DNA from: Bdellovibrionia bacterium
GTDB taxonomy: Bacteria > Bdellovibrionota > Bdellovibrionia > Bdellovibrionales > JAGQZY01
DNA length: 64,000 nucleotides
Reading direction: 5' to 3'
Assembly (NCBI GenBank): GCA_030427805.1
Contig: JAUICP010000005.1
Location: forward strand, 186,001-250,000
This document shows, one piece after another, positions 27,279-35,703 of this stretch (within the stretch, counting starts at the first letter, position 1; every line of letters begins with the position of its first letter). The position numbers and the translations under genes are program-made. Below the pieces are notes generated by a model that saw only the letters and a program-made list of their open reading frames with translations, made no database searches and was not told the DNA's origin.

Positions 27279-28691
27279 ATGAAGTATTTAAAAATCAGTT
27301 TAGTCTGGATTCTCTCAACGAGCCTTTTGGTTGCATGTAAACAAAGTACCGATCATCGAAGCCCTATCGGTTCTCAAACACCAGCAACTCTCGATCGAGA
27401 TTATACTCTTCCAGAACTTTCAACACTAGATACGACTTCAGGTGCCCACATGGGCGGAGCTGACACGGGTGGCGGTAATGGCCACTCGTCAACTCCCCAA
27501 GAGTTTCTCGAAAAACTTCACGAAGTAAAAAGAAAGGTTCTACCACGTGCCTTTTACCGCATTTCTCGAATCATCGAACCTATCATTGACGAGAATATTC
27601 ATCAGCCTCAGGAGTTGATTTCTGAAGAACTTCGCCATCTTTTCAACGATGTTGGGGCGGGCAATTCCCACAACGCTCGAGGATTTATTGAAGATGTTCG
27701 CGAAACCCGGTGGAGAGTCGTTGTCGATGGACCCTGTTTCGATCGTCAAGGTCATCCCCACGATGCTTCGGAGCAAGAAGATGGGCGTATTTGCTTTTCT
27801 TTGCCGAGGTTATTGCGGATTCCATCCCATACTCTCGAAAAAGAACTCACAGCTCTAGCTGCCCACGAGCACTTTCATCGCTATAACTACTGGGATGAAG
27901 GCGTTCTTATTCAACGCTTTTTCTTAAGAACAGAAGAGTTTGCACAGTTTCAAAACTTTGTAAATCCGGACCCGACAACGGTTGATAGCCTCATGCGTGA
28001 ATTGGCTCGGGTGAGTCTCGATGCTTCGTCATTAAATCGAACCCTTGACGGGGATGCTCCATTGCTTCCGAATAAAATTACGTCAATTAGTTTGCGTAGA
28101 GGGAGTAGTCGCGGAGATGAAGTTGCCAATGAAGACTCTCAACTCGACGAACTCGTTGAAGTTGACCTTACTGAAAACTCAGAGTCCGAAGACGGCCTCT
28201 CTCGATTCGTCGAATCAGATATGATTTCGGATACCCTCATTTGCTCCCACTTAGGACGCCTATCGGGATTGATTTCGAATCTTTACGGCTCACGAGATAC
28301 GGGTGATGATGAAGAACTCGGTGAAGGTCTCATGCTCCATCCCAATTATTGGGTCCTTTCGGGAATACTCTCACAAAGAGTGGCCGGAGCATTTACTTTT
28401 TGCGGGTTTACTGTTGATAGTGGCTACGGGCACAAAGCGGATCGCATCCACCTCGATGGCAGTTACTTCCAAAGAATTCAAACTGGTGATCGCAGTCACT
28501 TGAGGTCCGTTATGGATGAAATTCAAAGTGCAGCGGCCGAGTTCTTGAACGACACAAAGGACTACTTTTTTGCTGTGAGCAAAGGTGTAGGTCGCGACCC
28601 TGAAGATATCATGCACACGATTACCATCGAAAATAGTGAAGGTGAAACCGTTAACTTACCCGAAACTGTAGAACTAGAAGAAACTGAGTAG
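27279..28691 (+). CDS. lipoprotein with HExxH metallopeptidase-like motif
   Basis: 470 residues from ATG 27279 with AGAGGATCT upstream; an in-frame TTG at 27186 has no ribosome site. The signal peptide ends L-L-V-A-C (Cys18). Residues 196-200 are H-E-H-F-H within L-A-A-H-E-H-F-H-R-Y, a potential zinc-peptidase HExxH site. Acidic linkers flank it (a Glu/Asp-rich stretch near residues 280-300 and an acidic C-terminus). No other peptidase signature (third zinc ligand) can be placed by eye, so activity is uncertain. A Gly-rich G-G-A-D-T-G-G-G-N-G-H stretch near residue 60 is typical of secreted proteins in this group. Confidence 0.7.
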   Translation: MKYLKISLVWILSTSLLVACKQSTDHRSPIGSQTPATLDRDYTLPELSTLDTTSGAHMGGADTGGGNGHSSTPQEFLEKLHEVKRKVLPRAFYRISRIIEPIIDENIHQPQELISEELRHLFNDVGAGNSHNARGFIEDVRETRWRVVVDGPCFDRQGHPHDASEQEDGRICFSLPRLLRIPSHTLEKELTALAAHEHFHRYNYWDEGVLIQRFFLRTEEFAQFQNFVNPDPTTVDSLMRELARVSLDASSLNRTLDGDAPLLPNKITSISLRRGSSRGDEVANEDSQLDELVEVDLTENSESEDGLSRFVESDMISDTLICSHLGRLSGLISNLYGSRDTGDDEELGEGLMLHPNYWVLSGILSQRVAGAFTFCGFTVDSGYGHKADRIHLDGSYFQRIQTGDRSHLRSVMDEIQSAAAEFLNDTKDYFFAVSKGVGRDPEDIMHTITIENSEGETVNLPETVELEETE

Positions 28692-28739
28692 GAAGCAGCT
28701 TTTCCGGGGACATAACGCTCCATTTAAACGGCTTTTTTA

Positions 28740-28768
28740 TTGAGAGCTGTTGCTATCAAAAATAGGAT
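28740..28768 (+). promoter_or_regulatory. putative promoter of the acylase gene
   Basis: TTGAGA at 28740 and TAGGAT at 28763 with a 17-base spacer, 32 bases before the ATG at 28800. Confidence 0.55.
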
Positions 28769-28799
28769 AGAAACATATCAATGAATGGAGCCTCCTATT

Positions 28800-31235
28800 A
28801 TGACTTCACGTCTAATTGCAATCGTTCTGACCTTAATTTCTCTCGTGACAACATTGCTTTTAAATTCTGGTTTTGGAAATATTCCTCCAGTCGGAAAAGT
28901 TCTCGACCCTTTTTCGGGGATTTGGGAGCAGAGACTCAATAGTAATCCCTGGCCGCGCCTGGATGTCCTTAGAAATCACCTTAAAAGTAAAATGCGCATT
29001 CAGATCGATGACTACGATATTCCCCATATCTATGCGCAAAATAATGAAGACCTTTATACAGCCCAAGGCTTTGTGACCGCCGCCCATAGACTCTGGCAAA
29101 TGGATTTCACTTACCGGGTGGCCGCCAGTCGAATGTCTGAGGTCGTTGGCGAGAAGGGACTTCGATTTGACCGGCTTTTTGCAAATTTGGACATGGACCG
29201 TGGAGCTAAAAATAGTCTCAACGCTTTCATGGAAAATCCCTATTCAAAAATGGCAATCGAGAGTTTTACAAAGGGAGTTAACATCTATATCAAGAGCTTA
29301 GCTCCCGATGAATACCCCTTTGAGTTTAAACTCCTCGATTATGAACCGGAAGAGTGGAGTCCCTTAAAGACGGCATACATTTTAAAGCTCATGGCTTTTC
29401 GCCTTTCAGGTTATAGCTCTGATATAAAACTCAGCCGAACCCAGCAGAAGTTAGATCCGGATCTGTTCACGCGCTTCTTTCCTCTTTACCCGAGTGAGGG
29501 CGATACGATTATTCCCGAAGACATACAGTTCGATTTTAAACCAGATCTTCCGCAAAAGCCGACAACCCAGTTTCAAGCCGATTGGAATAAAATTAAACCC
29601 TACCCGCAACCCAATCCACGAAACGGAAGTAATAATTTTGCAGTTCAAGGAGAAAAGTCCTCGACGGGTTATCCCATTGTCGCCAACGACGTTCATCTCG
29701 CCTATCATTTACCAGCCCTGTTCTATGGAATTCATCTTCGTTCACCCAATCAAAATGTTATGGGAGGTACCATTCCAGGAGCTCCCGGTATCGTCATCGG
29801 ATTCAATGATCGCATTGCCTGGGCCGTTACAAACGGGCGAGCCGACGTTATGGATTTTTATCAAATTCAATACGCCGACGAAGAAAAGAGTGCCTATGTC
29901 TACGAAGGCGAGAACTGGCCCATCAATGTCAAAGAAAAGCTGATCAAAGTTAAGGGCGGGGACGACGTTCTTTTAAAAGTGAGAAGCACCCATCACGGGC
30001 CAATCCTTTATGAAAATTCTGAGCCCATCTCGGGGCGATTTGCCAGTGGCTTAGCCCTTAAATGGCTGGCCCACGAAGGTTCAAATGAAATTCTTACGTT
30101 TTTGAATCTCAACCGAAGTGCAAACATTGATGACTGTCGTCAGGCTTTACGAAGTTACGTTTGCCCGCAACAAAACTTCATCTGTGGAGATATTGAAAAG
30201 AATTTGGGAATCTTTCCTTTTGGAGAAATTCCCGTGCGTTGGCCGGGCATGGGGAGAACGGTGATGGACGGTACTAAGAAGGTCTACGACTGGAAGTCTT
30301 TTATTCCCCACGAACACAAACCTTATGCTCTTAATCATCCGAGTCAGTTTGTAAGTTCAGCGAATCAAACTACCTATCCCGAACATTATCCATATTATTG
30401 GAACTGGCGCTTCGATGAACCCTTTCGCGCTCTTCGGATTAAGAGTGTTTTGAGCTCACGAAAATCCCACACTCCAGAGGACCTCAAGCGACTACAGATG
30501 GATCGAAAGATGCCCTTTGCGGAAAGATTGTTGCCGACACTGCTTGAAAATCTTGATGGGGAGCGCCTCACTCCGACGCAGAAGAAGTTGATCGTGAGCA
30601 TGGAGAGTTGGGACTATGAAGCGCGGACTCAATCTATTGGGCCTGGCTTTTTCAATCGTTGGTGGAAGGCTTTGGAGTCACTCATCTGGGAAAATAAACT
30701 GGGTCCGAAATCGGACTTTGAATATCCGGCAATAGTTGAAACTCTATCTATGATCGAAAACGAACCTGAATCGCCATTGTACGACGATCCAAAAACTCAG
30801 GAAAAGATAGAGAACTTAAAAGACTTGGTAAAAAACAGTTTTATTACAGCCTTTAGTGAAATGACCAAGGAATATGGCGATGATTTTCGTCAGTGGAAGT
30901 TTCAGGTTGTTCAAGAAACGAAAATTCCCCATTTAACTCGAATTCCTGGGCTAGGAATTAGGCAGGTTTCAATGGGCGGGGAAGATATGAGTGTACTCGC
31001 CAATGCCGGGACCCATGGGCCTGCCTGGAAGCAAGTTGTTTCACTGGTACCCGGTAAGGTTGAGGCTTGGGCGGGTTACCCTGGAGGACAATCAGGACAC
31101 CCCTTTTCGAAGCACTATGATTCAATGATGACTGAATGGGCGAGTGGGGACTTGGTCAAATTGAACTTTTCGAGAGATCCCATAGAGGATGCCGAAAAGC
31201 TTGCCGTCGACTGGAAGTATAAAGGAGAAAAGTAA
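28800..31235 (+). CDS. penicillin acylase family protein (Ntn hydrolase)
   Basis: 811 residues from ATG 28800, chosen because GGAG lies 9 bases upstream; ATG 28785 has no site. The N-terminal membrane segment or signal peptide (about residues 4-25) exports it. The family precursor is cleaved to expose a Ser at the start of the beta chain: Ser277 in N-G-S-N-N-F-A-V is that residue. Other landmarks are Y-P-I-V-A-N-D-V-H-L, P-G-A-P-G-I-V-I-G-F-N-D-R-I-A-W-A, and a C-terminal G-G-Q-S-G-H-P-F-S-K-H-Y-D motif. Members cleave amides such as penicillins or acyl-homoserine lactones, but the substrate here cannot be told from sequence. Confidence 0.92.
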   Translation: MTSRLIAIVLTLISLVTTLLLNSGFGNIPPVGKVLDPFSGIWEQRLNSNPWPRLDVLRNHLKSKMRIQIDDYDIPHIYAQNNEDLYTAQGFVTAAHRLWQMDFTYRVAASRMSEVVGEKGLRFDRLFANLDMDRGAKNSLNAFMENPYSKMAIESFTKGVNIYIKSLAPDEYPFEFKLLDYEPEEWSPLKTAYILKLMAFRLSGYSSDIKLSRTQQKLDPDLFTRFFPLYPSEGDTIIPEDIQFDFKPDLPQKPTTQFQADWNKIKPYPQPNPRNGSNNFAVQGEKSSTGYPIVANDVHLAYHLPALFYGIHLRSPNQNVMGGTIPGAPGIVIGFNDRIAWAVTNGRADVMDFYQIQYADEEKSAYVYEGENWPINVKEKLIKVKGGDDVLLKVRSTHHGPILYENSEPISGRFASGLALKWLAHEGSNEILTFLNLNRSANIDDCRQALRSYVCPQQNFICGDIEKNLGIFPFGEIPVRWPGMGRTVMDGTKKVYDWKSFIPHEHKPYALNHPSQFVSSANQTTYPEHYPYYWNWRFDEPFRALRIKSVLSSRKSHTPEDLKRLQMDRKMPFAERLLPTLLENLDGERLTPTQKKLIVSMESWDYEARTQSIGPGFFNRWWKALESLIWENKLGPKSDFEYPAIVETLSMIENEPESPLYDDPKTQEKIENLKDLVKNSFITAFSEMTKEYGDDFRQWKFQVVQETKIPHLTRIPGLGIRQVSMGGEDMSVLANAGTHGPAWKQVVSLVPGKVEAWAGYPGGQSGHPFSKHYDSMMTEWASGDLVKLNFSRDPIEDAEKLAVDWKYKGEK

Positions 31236-31576
31236 TGGCTAAATGGATTTTGTTTGTTTCAGTTTTGATTCTTAGCCAGTGGTTTTTACCTTGGTACTTT
31301 CTTTGTTTTGTTTCTCTAGTTTTCGCCTTGATATTTAGTCAAGAAAAGAGAGCCTTTTTATTTGGCTTAAAAACGGGATTCACTTGTGCATTAGTTTGGG
31401 TGGGTATGGCCCTTCTGAAAGATGCCAATGCCGAGTTTCTTATATCTAAAAAACTATCATCTGTATTAGGAGTCGAGAGTTTCATGGTGTTTTTAGGAGT
31501 CGGCTTATTAGCTCTTTTTGTAGGAATGATGGCGAGTTTTTCAGGAAGCTATCTGAAAAGAGCCTTCCTCACTTAA
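31235..31576 (+). CDS. small membrane protein, 113 aa
   Basis: ATG 31235 overlaps the acylase stop by one base (TAATG), with GGAG just upstream inside the acylase end. It has three to four hydrophobic segments (about 4-20, 20-36, 47-62, 82-104) and a charged K-R tail. No family recognised. Translational coupling suggests a role with the acylase. It overlaps the end of the convergent M23 gene by 4 bases. Confidence 0.78.
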   Translation: MAKWILFVSVLILSQWFLPWYFLCFVSLVFALIFSQEKRAFLFGLKTGFTCALVWVGMALLKDANAEFLISKKLSSVLGVESFMVFLGVGLLALFVGMMASFSGSYLKRAFLT

Positions 31577-32079
31577 AACTGATTCTTAGCGAGCCTTCGA
31601 GACTGTGGCAAAAAGTCCAAAGGATTCACAGGCTTTTTATTCCTGCGGACCTCAAAGTGAAGGTGCACGCCGGTGGCATTACCAGTTTTACCCATTAAAC
31701 CAATGCGTTGCCCTTTAGCAACCCAATCGCCCTGTCTCACTTTAATTTGTGAAAAGTGAGAGTAGAGGGTCGCCCAGTTATTATTGTGCTCGATGATCAG
31801 CATTTGCCCGTAGCCAGAAAAACCTGAACCTGCGTAAATAACCTTGCCCTGTTCAGCAGAAAAAATCGGAGTGTTCTTTCTTGCCGCGAGATCGATTCCA
31901 AAGTGTTTTTTACCGCGATAATTCTTAAATTTCTGGGTGAGTTTGGCGCGATCAACGGGCCAATCCAGTTGAACGAATTGAGGATAGCCCAACTCAATGG
32001 GCTGGTAGCTTCGATGGTCCCTAGGAACACTCGAGCAAGCGATGACATTGGCTAACACAAGAAGTAGTATGAGTCGCAT
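31573..32079 (-). CDS. M23 family (LytM-like) peptidase lipoprotein
   Basis: 168 residues. The signal peptide ends in lipobox I-A-C (Cys15). The M23 peptidase motif is complete: His59-x3-Asp63, a third histidine at His108 (Y-S-H-F) and His139-x-His141 in H-L-H-F-E-V-R. It probably acts on or binds peptidoglycan in the periplasm; an active site this complete favours catalysis. ATG is directly followed by the signal peptide. Convergent with the small membrane protein. Confidence 0.92.
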   Translation of the reverse strand: MRLILLLVLANVIACSSVPRDHRSYQPIELGYPQFVQLDWPVDRAKLTQKFKNYRGKKHFGIDLAARKNTPIFSAEQGKVIYAGSGFSGYGQMLIIEHNNNWATLYSHFSQIKVRQGDWVAKGQRIGLMGKTGNATGVHLHFEVRRNKKPVNPLDFLPQSRRLAKNQF

Positions 32080-32128
32080 AGTTTAATAATATCGCAATTT
32101 GCGAATTGTCCCCATCAAATGACCACCT

Positions 32129-32174
32129 AAAGACCTGGTTCTAGCTCTATCTGAGAAAAAATCAGGTCTTTTTG
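32129..32174. terminator. terminator-like hairpin between M23 peptidase and glyA
   Basis: AAAGACCTG pairs with CAGGTCTTT (9 bp) around a 25-base loop, with T-rich sequence on the plus-strand side and A-rich loop on the minus. It probably ends the glyA transcript. Orientation is uncertain. Confidence 0.55.
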
Positions 32175-32230
32175 CCTAAATCTTTTTCACCTAAATCCGT
32201 CCCAATTAACGTCTTTTTTAACTGATCTTA

Positions 32231-33466
32231 TTAATTGCGGTAGATTGGGAATTGTTCACAAAGCTCTTTAACTTCTCCTTTAACTTTAAGAAGAGTCGCT
32301 TCATTTCCTTGAGACGCAATCACTTCATTAATCCACGCGCCGACCTTTTTCATCTCGGTGGGACCCATACCTCGAGTCGTCAAGGCCGGAGTTCCAATTC
32401 GAACTCCACTTGTAACAAAGGGGCTCAACTTTTCATTGGGTACTGTATTTTTGTTTACTGTAATACCGGCCTGATCGAGAATCGCCTCTGCTTGCTTACC
32501 AGTGACGTTTTTATTAGAGAGGTCGACGAGAACCAGGTGATTGTCTGTTCCGCCAGTGACGAGTTCAAAACCAAAAGATAAAAGCGACTCAGCGAGAACC
32601 TTAGCATTGTCGACCACGTTTTGCGCATATCCCTTAAAGTCCGGTTGTAGAGCTTCTTGAAAAGCCACAGCTTTAGCGGCAATGACATGTTCGAGTGGAC
32701 CGCCTTGGATTCCTGGAAAAATTCGTGAATTTAATTTTTTGGCCTGATCTTTTCCACAAAGAATAATTCCACCACGGGGGCCCCGTAACGTTTTGTGGGT
32801 AGTCGAAGTCACGAAGTCAGCATAGGGAACCGGGTTAGGATGAACACCACCAGCCACTAAACCAGCGAAATGAGCCATATCAACGAGGAGGGTGGCACCA
32901 ACTTCGTCTGCAATTTCTTTGAACTTGGCAAAATCAAGGGTTCGAGGGTAGGCGCTATATCCGGCAATTATTAATTTAGGCTTAGATTCTTTGGCTTGTT
33001 TTCGAATGTTATCAAAGTTAATTCGATGGGTTTTAGGGTCGATCCCATAAAAAGAGGCATTAAACAAAATACCCGAAAAATTAACCGGAGAACCGTGGGT
33101 GAGGTGGCCTCCATTTGAAAGATCCATTCCGAGAACACTGTCTCCCGCTTGAGCCGCCGCTAAGTAGACCGCCATATTGGCTTGTGAACCCGAGTGGGGT
33201 TGAACATTGGCGTGCTCAGCGCCAAATATCTTTTTTACGCGATCGATAGCGAGTTGTTCAATTTGATCAACGAATTCACATCCACCATAGTAGCGCTTAC
33301 CAGGATAGCCTTCGGCATACTTATTAGTCAGAATAGACCCTTGAGCCTCCATAACAGCCTTTGAAGCATAGTTTTCAGAAGCAATCATTTCGAGTCCGTA
33401 CTCCTGCCGATCCATTTCGTGGTGGATGTATTTTGAAATTTCAGGATCAGTTTCTTTTAAATTCAT
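32231..33466 (-). CDS. glyA: serine hydroxymethyltransferase
   Basis: 411 residues. It converts serine and tetrahydrofolate to glycine and methylene-THF in the cytoplasm. The PLP lysine is Lys225 in [13 protein letters not shown]. The substrate loops [19 protein letters not shown] and P-H-S-G-S-Q-A-N are intact. ATG has AGAGGGAAAACACA upstream. It follows rpiB by 52 bases, so the two may be an operon. Confidence 0.97.
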   Translation of the reverse strand: MNLKETDPEISKYIHHEMDRQEYGLEMIASENYASKAVMEAQGSILTNKYAEGYPGKRYYGGCEFVDQIEQLAIDRVKKIFGAEHANVQPHSGSQANMAVYLAAAQAGDSVLGMDLSNGGHLTHGSPVNFSGILFNASFYGIDPKTHRINFDNIRKQAKESKPKLIIAGYSAYPRTLDFAKFKEIADEVGATLLVDMAHFAGLVAGGVHPNPVPYADFVTSTTHKTLRGPRGGIILCGKDQAKKLNSRIFPGIQGGPLEHVIAAKAVAFQEALQPDFKGYAQNVVDNAKVLAESLLSFGFELVTGGTDNHLVLVDLSNKNVTGKQAEAILDQAGITVNKNTVPNEKLSPFVTSGVRIGTPALTTRGMGPTEMKKVGAWINEVIASQGNEATLLKVKGEVKELCEQFPIYRN

Positions 33467-33518
33467 TGTGTTTTCCCTCTTTTTTGGACTGATAAAACTT
33501 TATATTATTTCGATACTT

Positions 33519-33971
33519 TTAAATTTTTGCATTGAGCTTTTCAACGCGGCCTTCATGGCGTCCGCCTTCGAATTCGGTTTGCAAAAAGCGAAGCAGTATT
33601 TTTTGCGCGAGTTCAAAAGGAATCAGACGTGAACCCATACAGAGAACATTGGCGTTATTATGGGCTCGAGAAAGCTCTGCCACTTCCTCGCTCCAGCAAA
33701 GGGCAGCCCTAATCTGGGGATAACGATTGGCCCGTATTGCCATGCCCTGGCCGGAGCCACAAACGAGCACTCCTGTCCCATCGGATTTCTCGATCAATTT
33801 TTTGCAAAGCAGGTCCGCGTAGTCGGGGTAATCGACACGACTGTCATCGCCGGGACCAAGATCATGCCATCGAATTTGGTAGTCGCCAATTTGCTCAAGG
33901 GCGGTGAGTTGGGATTTTAGAGAAAAACCGGCGTGATCGCTCGCTATGAATAAATCAATGGATTGAGCCAT
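33519..33971 (-). CDS. rpiB: ribose-5-phosphate isomerase B
   Basis: 150 residues from ATG 33971 with GGGGAGGAACC upstream (an in-frame start at 34022 has none). RpiB interconverts ribose-5-P and ribulose-5-P. The signature S-D-H-A-G-F, active-site C-G-S-G-Q-G-M-A-I-R-A-N-R and H-N-N-A-N-V-L-C-M-G-S-R are present. The N-terminus starts I-D-L-F-I-A-S-D, as in the family. Confidence 0.95.
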   Translation of the reverse strand: MAQSIDLFIASDHAGFSLKSQLTALEQIGDYQIRWHDLGPGDDSRVDYPDYADLLCKKLIEKSDGTGVLVCGSGQGMAIRANRYPQIRAALCWSEEVAELSRAHNNANVLCMGSRLIPFELAQKILLRFLQTEFEGGRHEGRVEKLNAKI

Positions 33972-34184
33972 GGTTCCTCCCCAGTGTCGAATTGCTTTTG
34001 CCGACGCGAAAAATTCTTTCATTGATTACTGGATCTGTCGAGGGAGAAACGTAGATAACACGCCTAAGAATAGGTATTTAGGCTTAGATGGGAGAGTCTC
34101 ATCGATTCCTATTCTGCAAATAGTTTCTTCTTTTAACTGACTCCCTCGTAGTTTCAAAATGACCTGAAAAAGCAGTAATTTGCC

Positions 34185-34203
34185 TTGTGAATTTCCCTCA
34201 CAA
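34185..34203. promoter_or_regulatory. TTGTGA/TCACAA inverted repeat
   Basis: TTGTGA at 34185 and TCACAA at 34198 separated by 7 bases, 41 bases before the GTG at 34244. It resembles a CRP half-site pair (TGTGA-N6-TCACA) but has one extra spacer base. Function not shown. Confidence 0.4.
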
Positions 34204-34243
34204 CTGCTAACAACGCGGTGCATTATTTAGTTTCGGAGGTCCT

Positions 34244-34945
34244 GTGTTTTTGAGAGTCAGTGTTTTACTTTTTTTATTTTTGATACCCATAGGTAGCCCT
34301 GCCATGGTTGGAGAACAAGAATCAGGTGCTAGTATGGTTGCCTGTTCCGTTTCGATCTGTAAGTACGAGGGAGTTCCCCAATACATAAACTCTGAAAACC
34401 AAATTGCTTGTGAACGGAATGACGAGACAATCTCATGGCTCACTGAAGAAATTATTGGAACGAGCGAAGCCGATGTCCTTGAGCGATTCCGTGACCTCTA
34501 CTACGAAACAAGCGGTAATGGTCGTGACTCTAGTAATTTTGATACTTTAATAAAGAAGAATTGGGCCTGTGGAGAATCACGGTTTTTTGGAGGTCCCCGA
34601 CCTCTGCATGATAATCCAGAGAGAACGGATCACATTAATCCCCATTTCACATGGGATGATTATTCCTATGATCCTGAGACCTCAATACATACGTTCATAA
34701 GAGTCGGATATAACGACGGTGCAGATTTAATAGGTTATTTGACCGCTTGGGAAAAAACAAAGGAATTTTTATGTGAGCAAATGGGTTTTCGAGAGGCGAC
34801 AGGACTGACCTACTACACCTTCACTGGAACTGGCGTTCACTATGAAAAGAATTCAAGCCGGATGGATACATGGACTGCTGATGGAGGCCATAGTCAAATG
34901 ATCAATGAATTAAAATGTCGTGGTCCTATTTTAGACGGGCAATAA
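34244..34945 (+). CDS. Cys-rich secreted protein, first of a tandem pair
   Basis: 233 residues from GTG 34244 with CGGAGG upstream. Signal peptide at residues about 1-20 (cleavage near S-P-A). The mature part has six cysteines at V-A-C-S-V-S-I-C-K, A-C-E, W-A-C-G, L-C-E and L-K-C-R, enough for three disulfides. W-L-T-E-E-I-I-G-T-S-E-A-D-V-L-x2-F-R-D-x-Y-Y is shared with the next gene. No family recognised. Expected to be periplasmic or secreted. Confidence 0.78.
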   Translation: MFLRVSVLLFLFLIPIGSPAMVGEQESGASMVACSVSICKYEGVPQYINSENQIACERNDETISWLTEEIIGTSEADVLERFRDLYYETSGNGRDSSNFDTLIKKNWACGESRFFGGPRPLHDNPERTDHINPHFTWDDYSYDPETSIHTFIRVGYNDGADLIGYLTAWEKTKEFLCEQMGFREATGLTYYTFTGTGVHYEKNSSRMDTWTADGGHSQMINELKCRGPILDGQ

Positions 34946-34956
34946 GGGATTTGAAA

Positions 34957-35691
34957 ATGAACACGCAATTGTTGTTTAAATTTTTATTGTCAACTTTGGT
35001 TTTAATATTTCCCTTAATCACTCAAGCGGTTGTTGGAGAAGTCAATGATGGCGACGTCGAGACAGTCGCCTGTAGCGTGTCGATCTGTAAGAATTGGCAA
35101 TTTAATGTCCATAGTACAAACAGTGCATATCACAAGAAATGTGAACAAAACGACTCAAGTATAAATTGGGTCACTGAAGAAATCGTTGGTACCAGTGAGA
35201 TGGATGTTCTCAATCAGTTTCGAGATATGTATTACGATGACGGTCGGGTCAATGGCGAGCCCAATACCTTCAATACTCTTGTAAAAAGAGGTTGGGCCTG
35301 TGGGGCGGATCGAAATTCAGCTTCCTCAGAGTACCAAGGCGATCTATCAACGCCCGAGAAAATTCTCGAACGAGTCAATCCACGAATGACCTGGGATAGC
35401 TATTCCTATGATGCAAGTACAGGAGTATTTCAATTTTTCAATCCGGGCTATAATGGTCCTGATTATAGCGGGTACATTTCAGTCTACGAGGTCAGAGCGA
35501 GTTTAGTTTGTACGATGATGGGTTTTCCAAGTTTCCATAGCCATTCGAAGGGTGAAGTGGAGGGCAATTATCTTTACCTGAATGGCGATGGGACCATCAA
35601 AGAGTCGACGACCAGTAGCCGAGAAGGCCTGACAAGTATCTCTTGCTATGGCGACATCACGAGAGTCTTTAGCGACTCACCTAGAAATTAG
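34957..35691 (+). CDS. Cys-rich secreted protein, second of a tandem pair
   Basis: 244 residues from ATG 34957 with AAGGGA upstream, 11 bases after the first copy. Signal peptide 1-24 (cleavage near T-Q-A). It shares the six-cysteine layout and S-V-S-I-C-K, W-V-T-E-E-I-V-G-T-S-E-M-D-V-L, F-R-D-M-Y-Y, W-A-C-G and M-T-W-D-S-Y-S-Y-D-A with its neighbour, so it is a clear tandem duplicate that has diverged. Role unknown. Convergent with fabF. Confidence 0.78.
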   Translation: MNTQLLFKFLLSTLVLIFPLITQAVVGEVNDGDVETVACSVSICKNWQFNVHSTNSAYHKKCEQNDSSINWVTEEIVGTSEMDVLNQFRDMYYDDGRVNGEPNTFNTLVKRGWACGADRNSASSEYQGDLSTPEKILERVNPRMTWDSYSYDASTGVFQFFNPGYNGPDYSGYISVYEVRASLVCTMMGFPSFHSHSKGEVEGNYLYLNGDGTIKESTTSSREGLTSISCYGDITRVFSDSPRN

Positions 35692-35703
35692 AAATATCGA
35701 GAA

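Noticed and set aside
34185-34203. Classical CRP site before the Cys-rich secreted gene.
   Set aside because: The spacer is 7 instead of 6 bases and no crp gene is in the window, so it is only listed as an inverted repeat.
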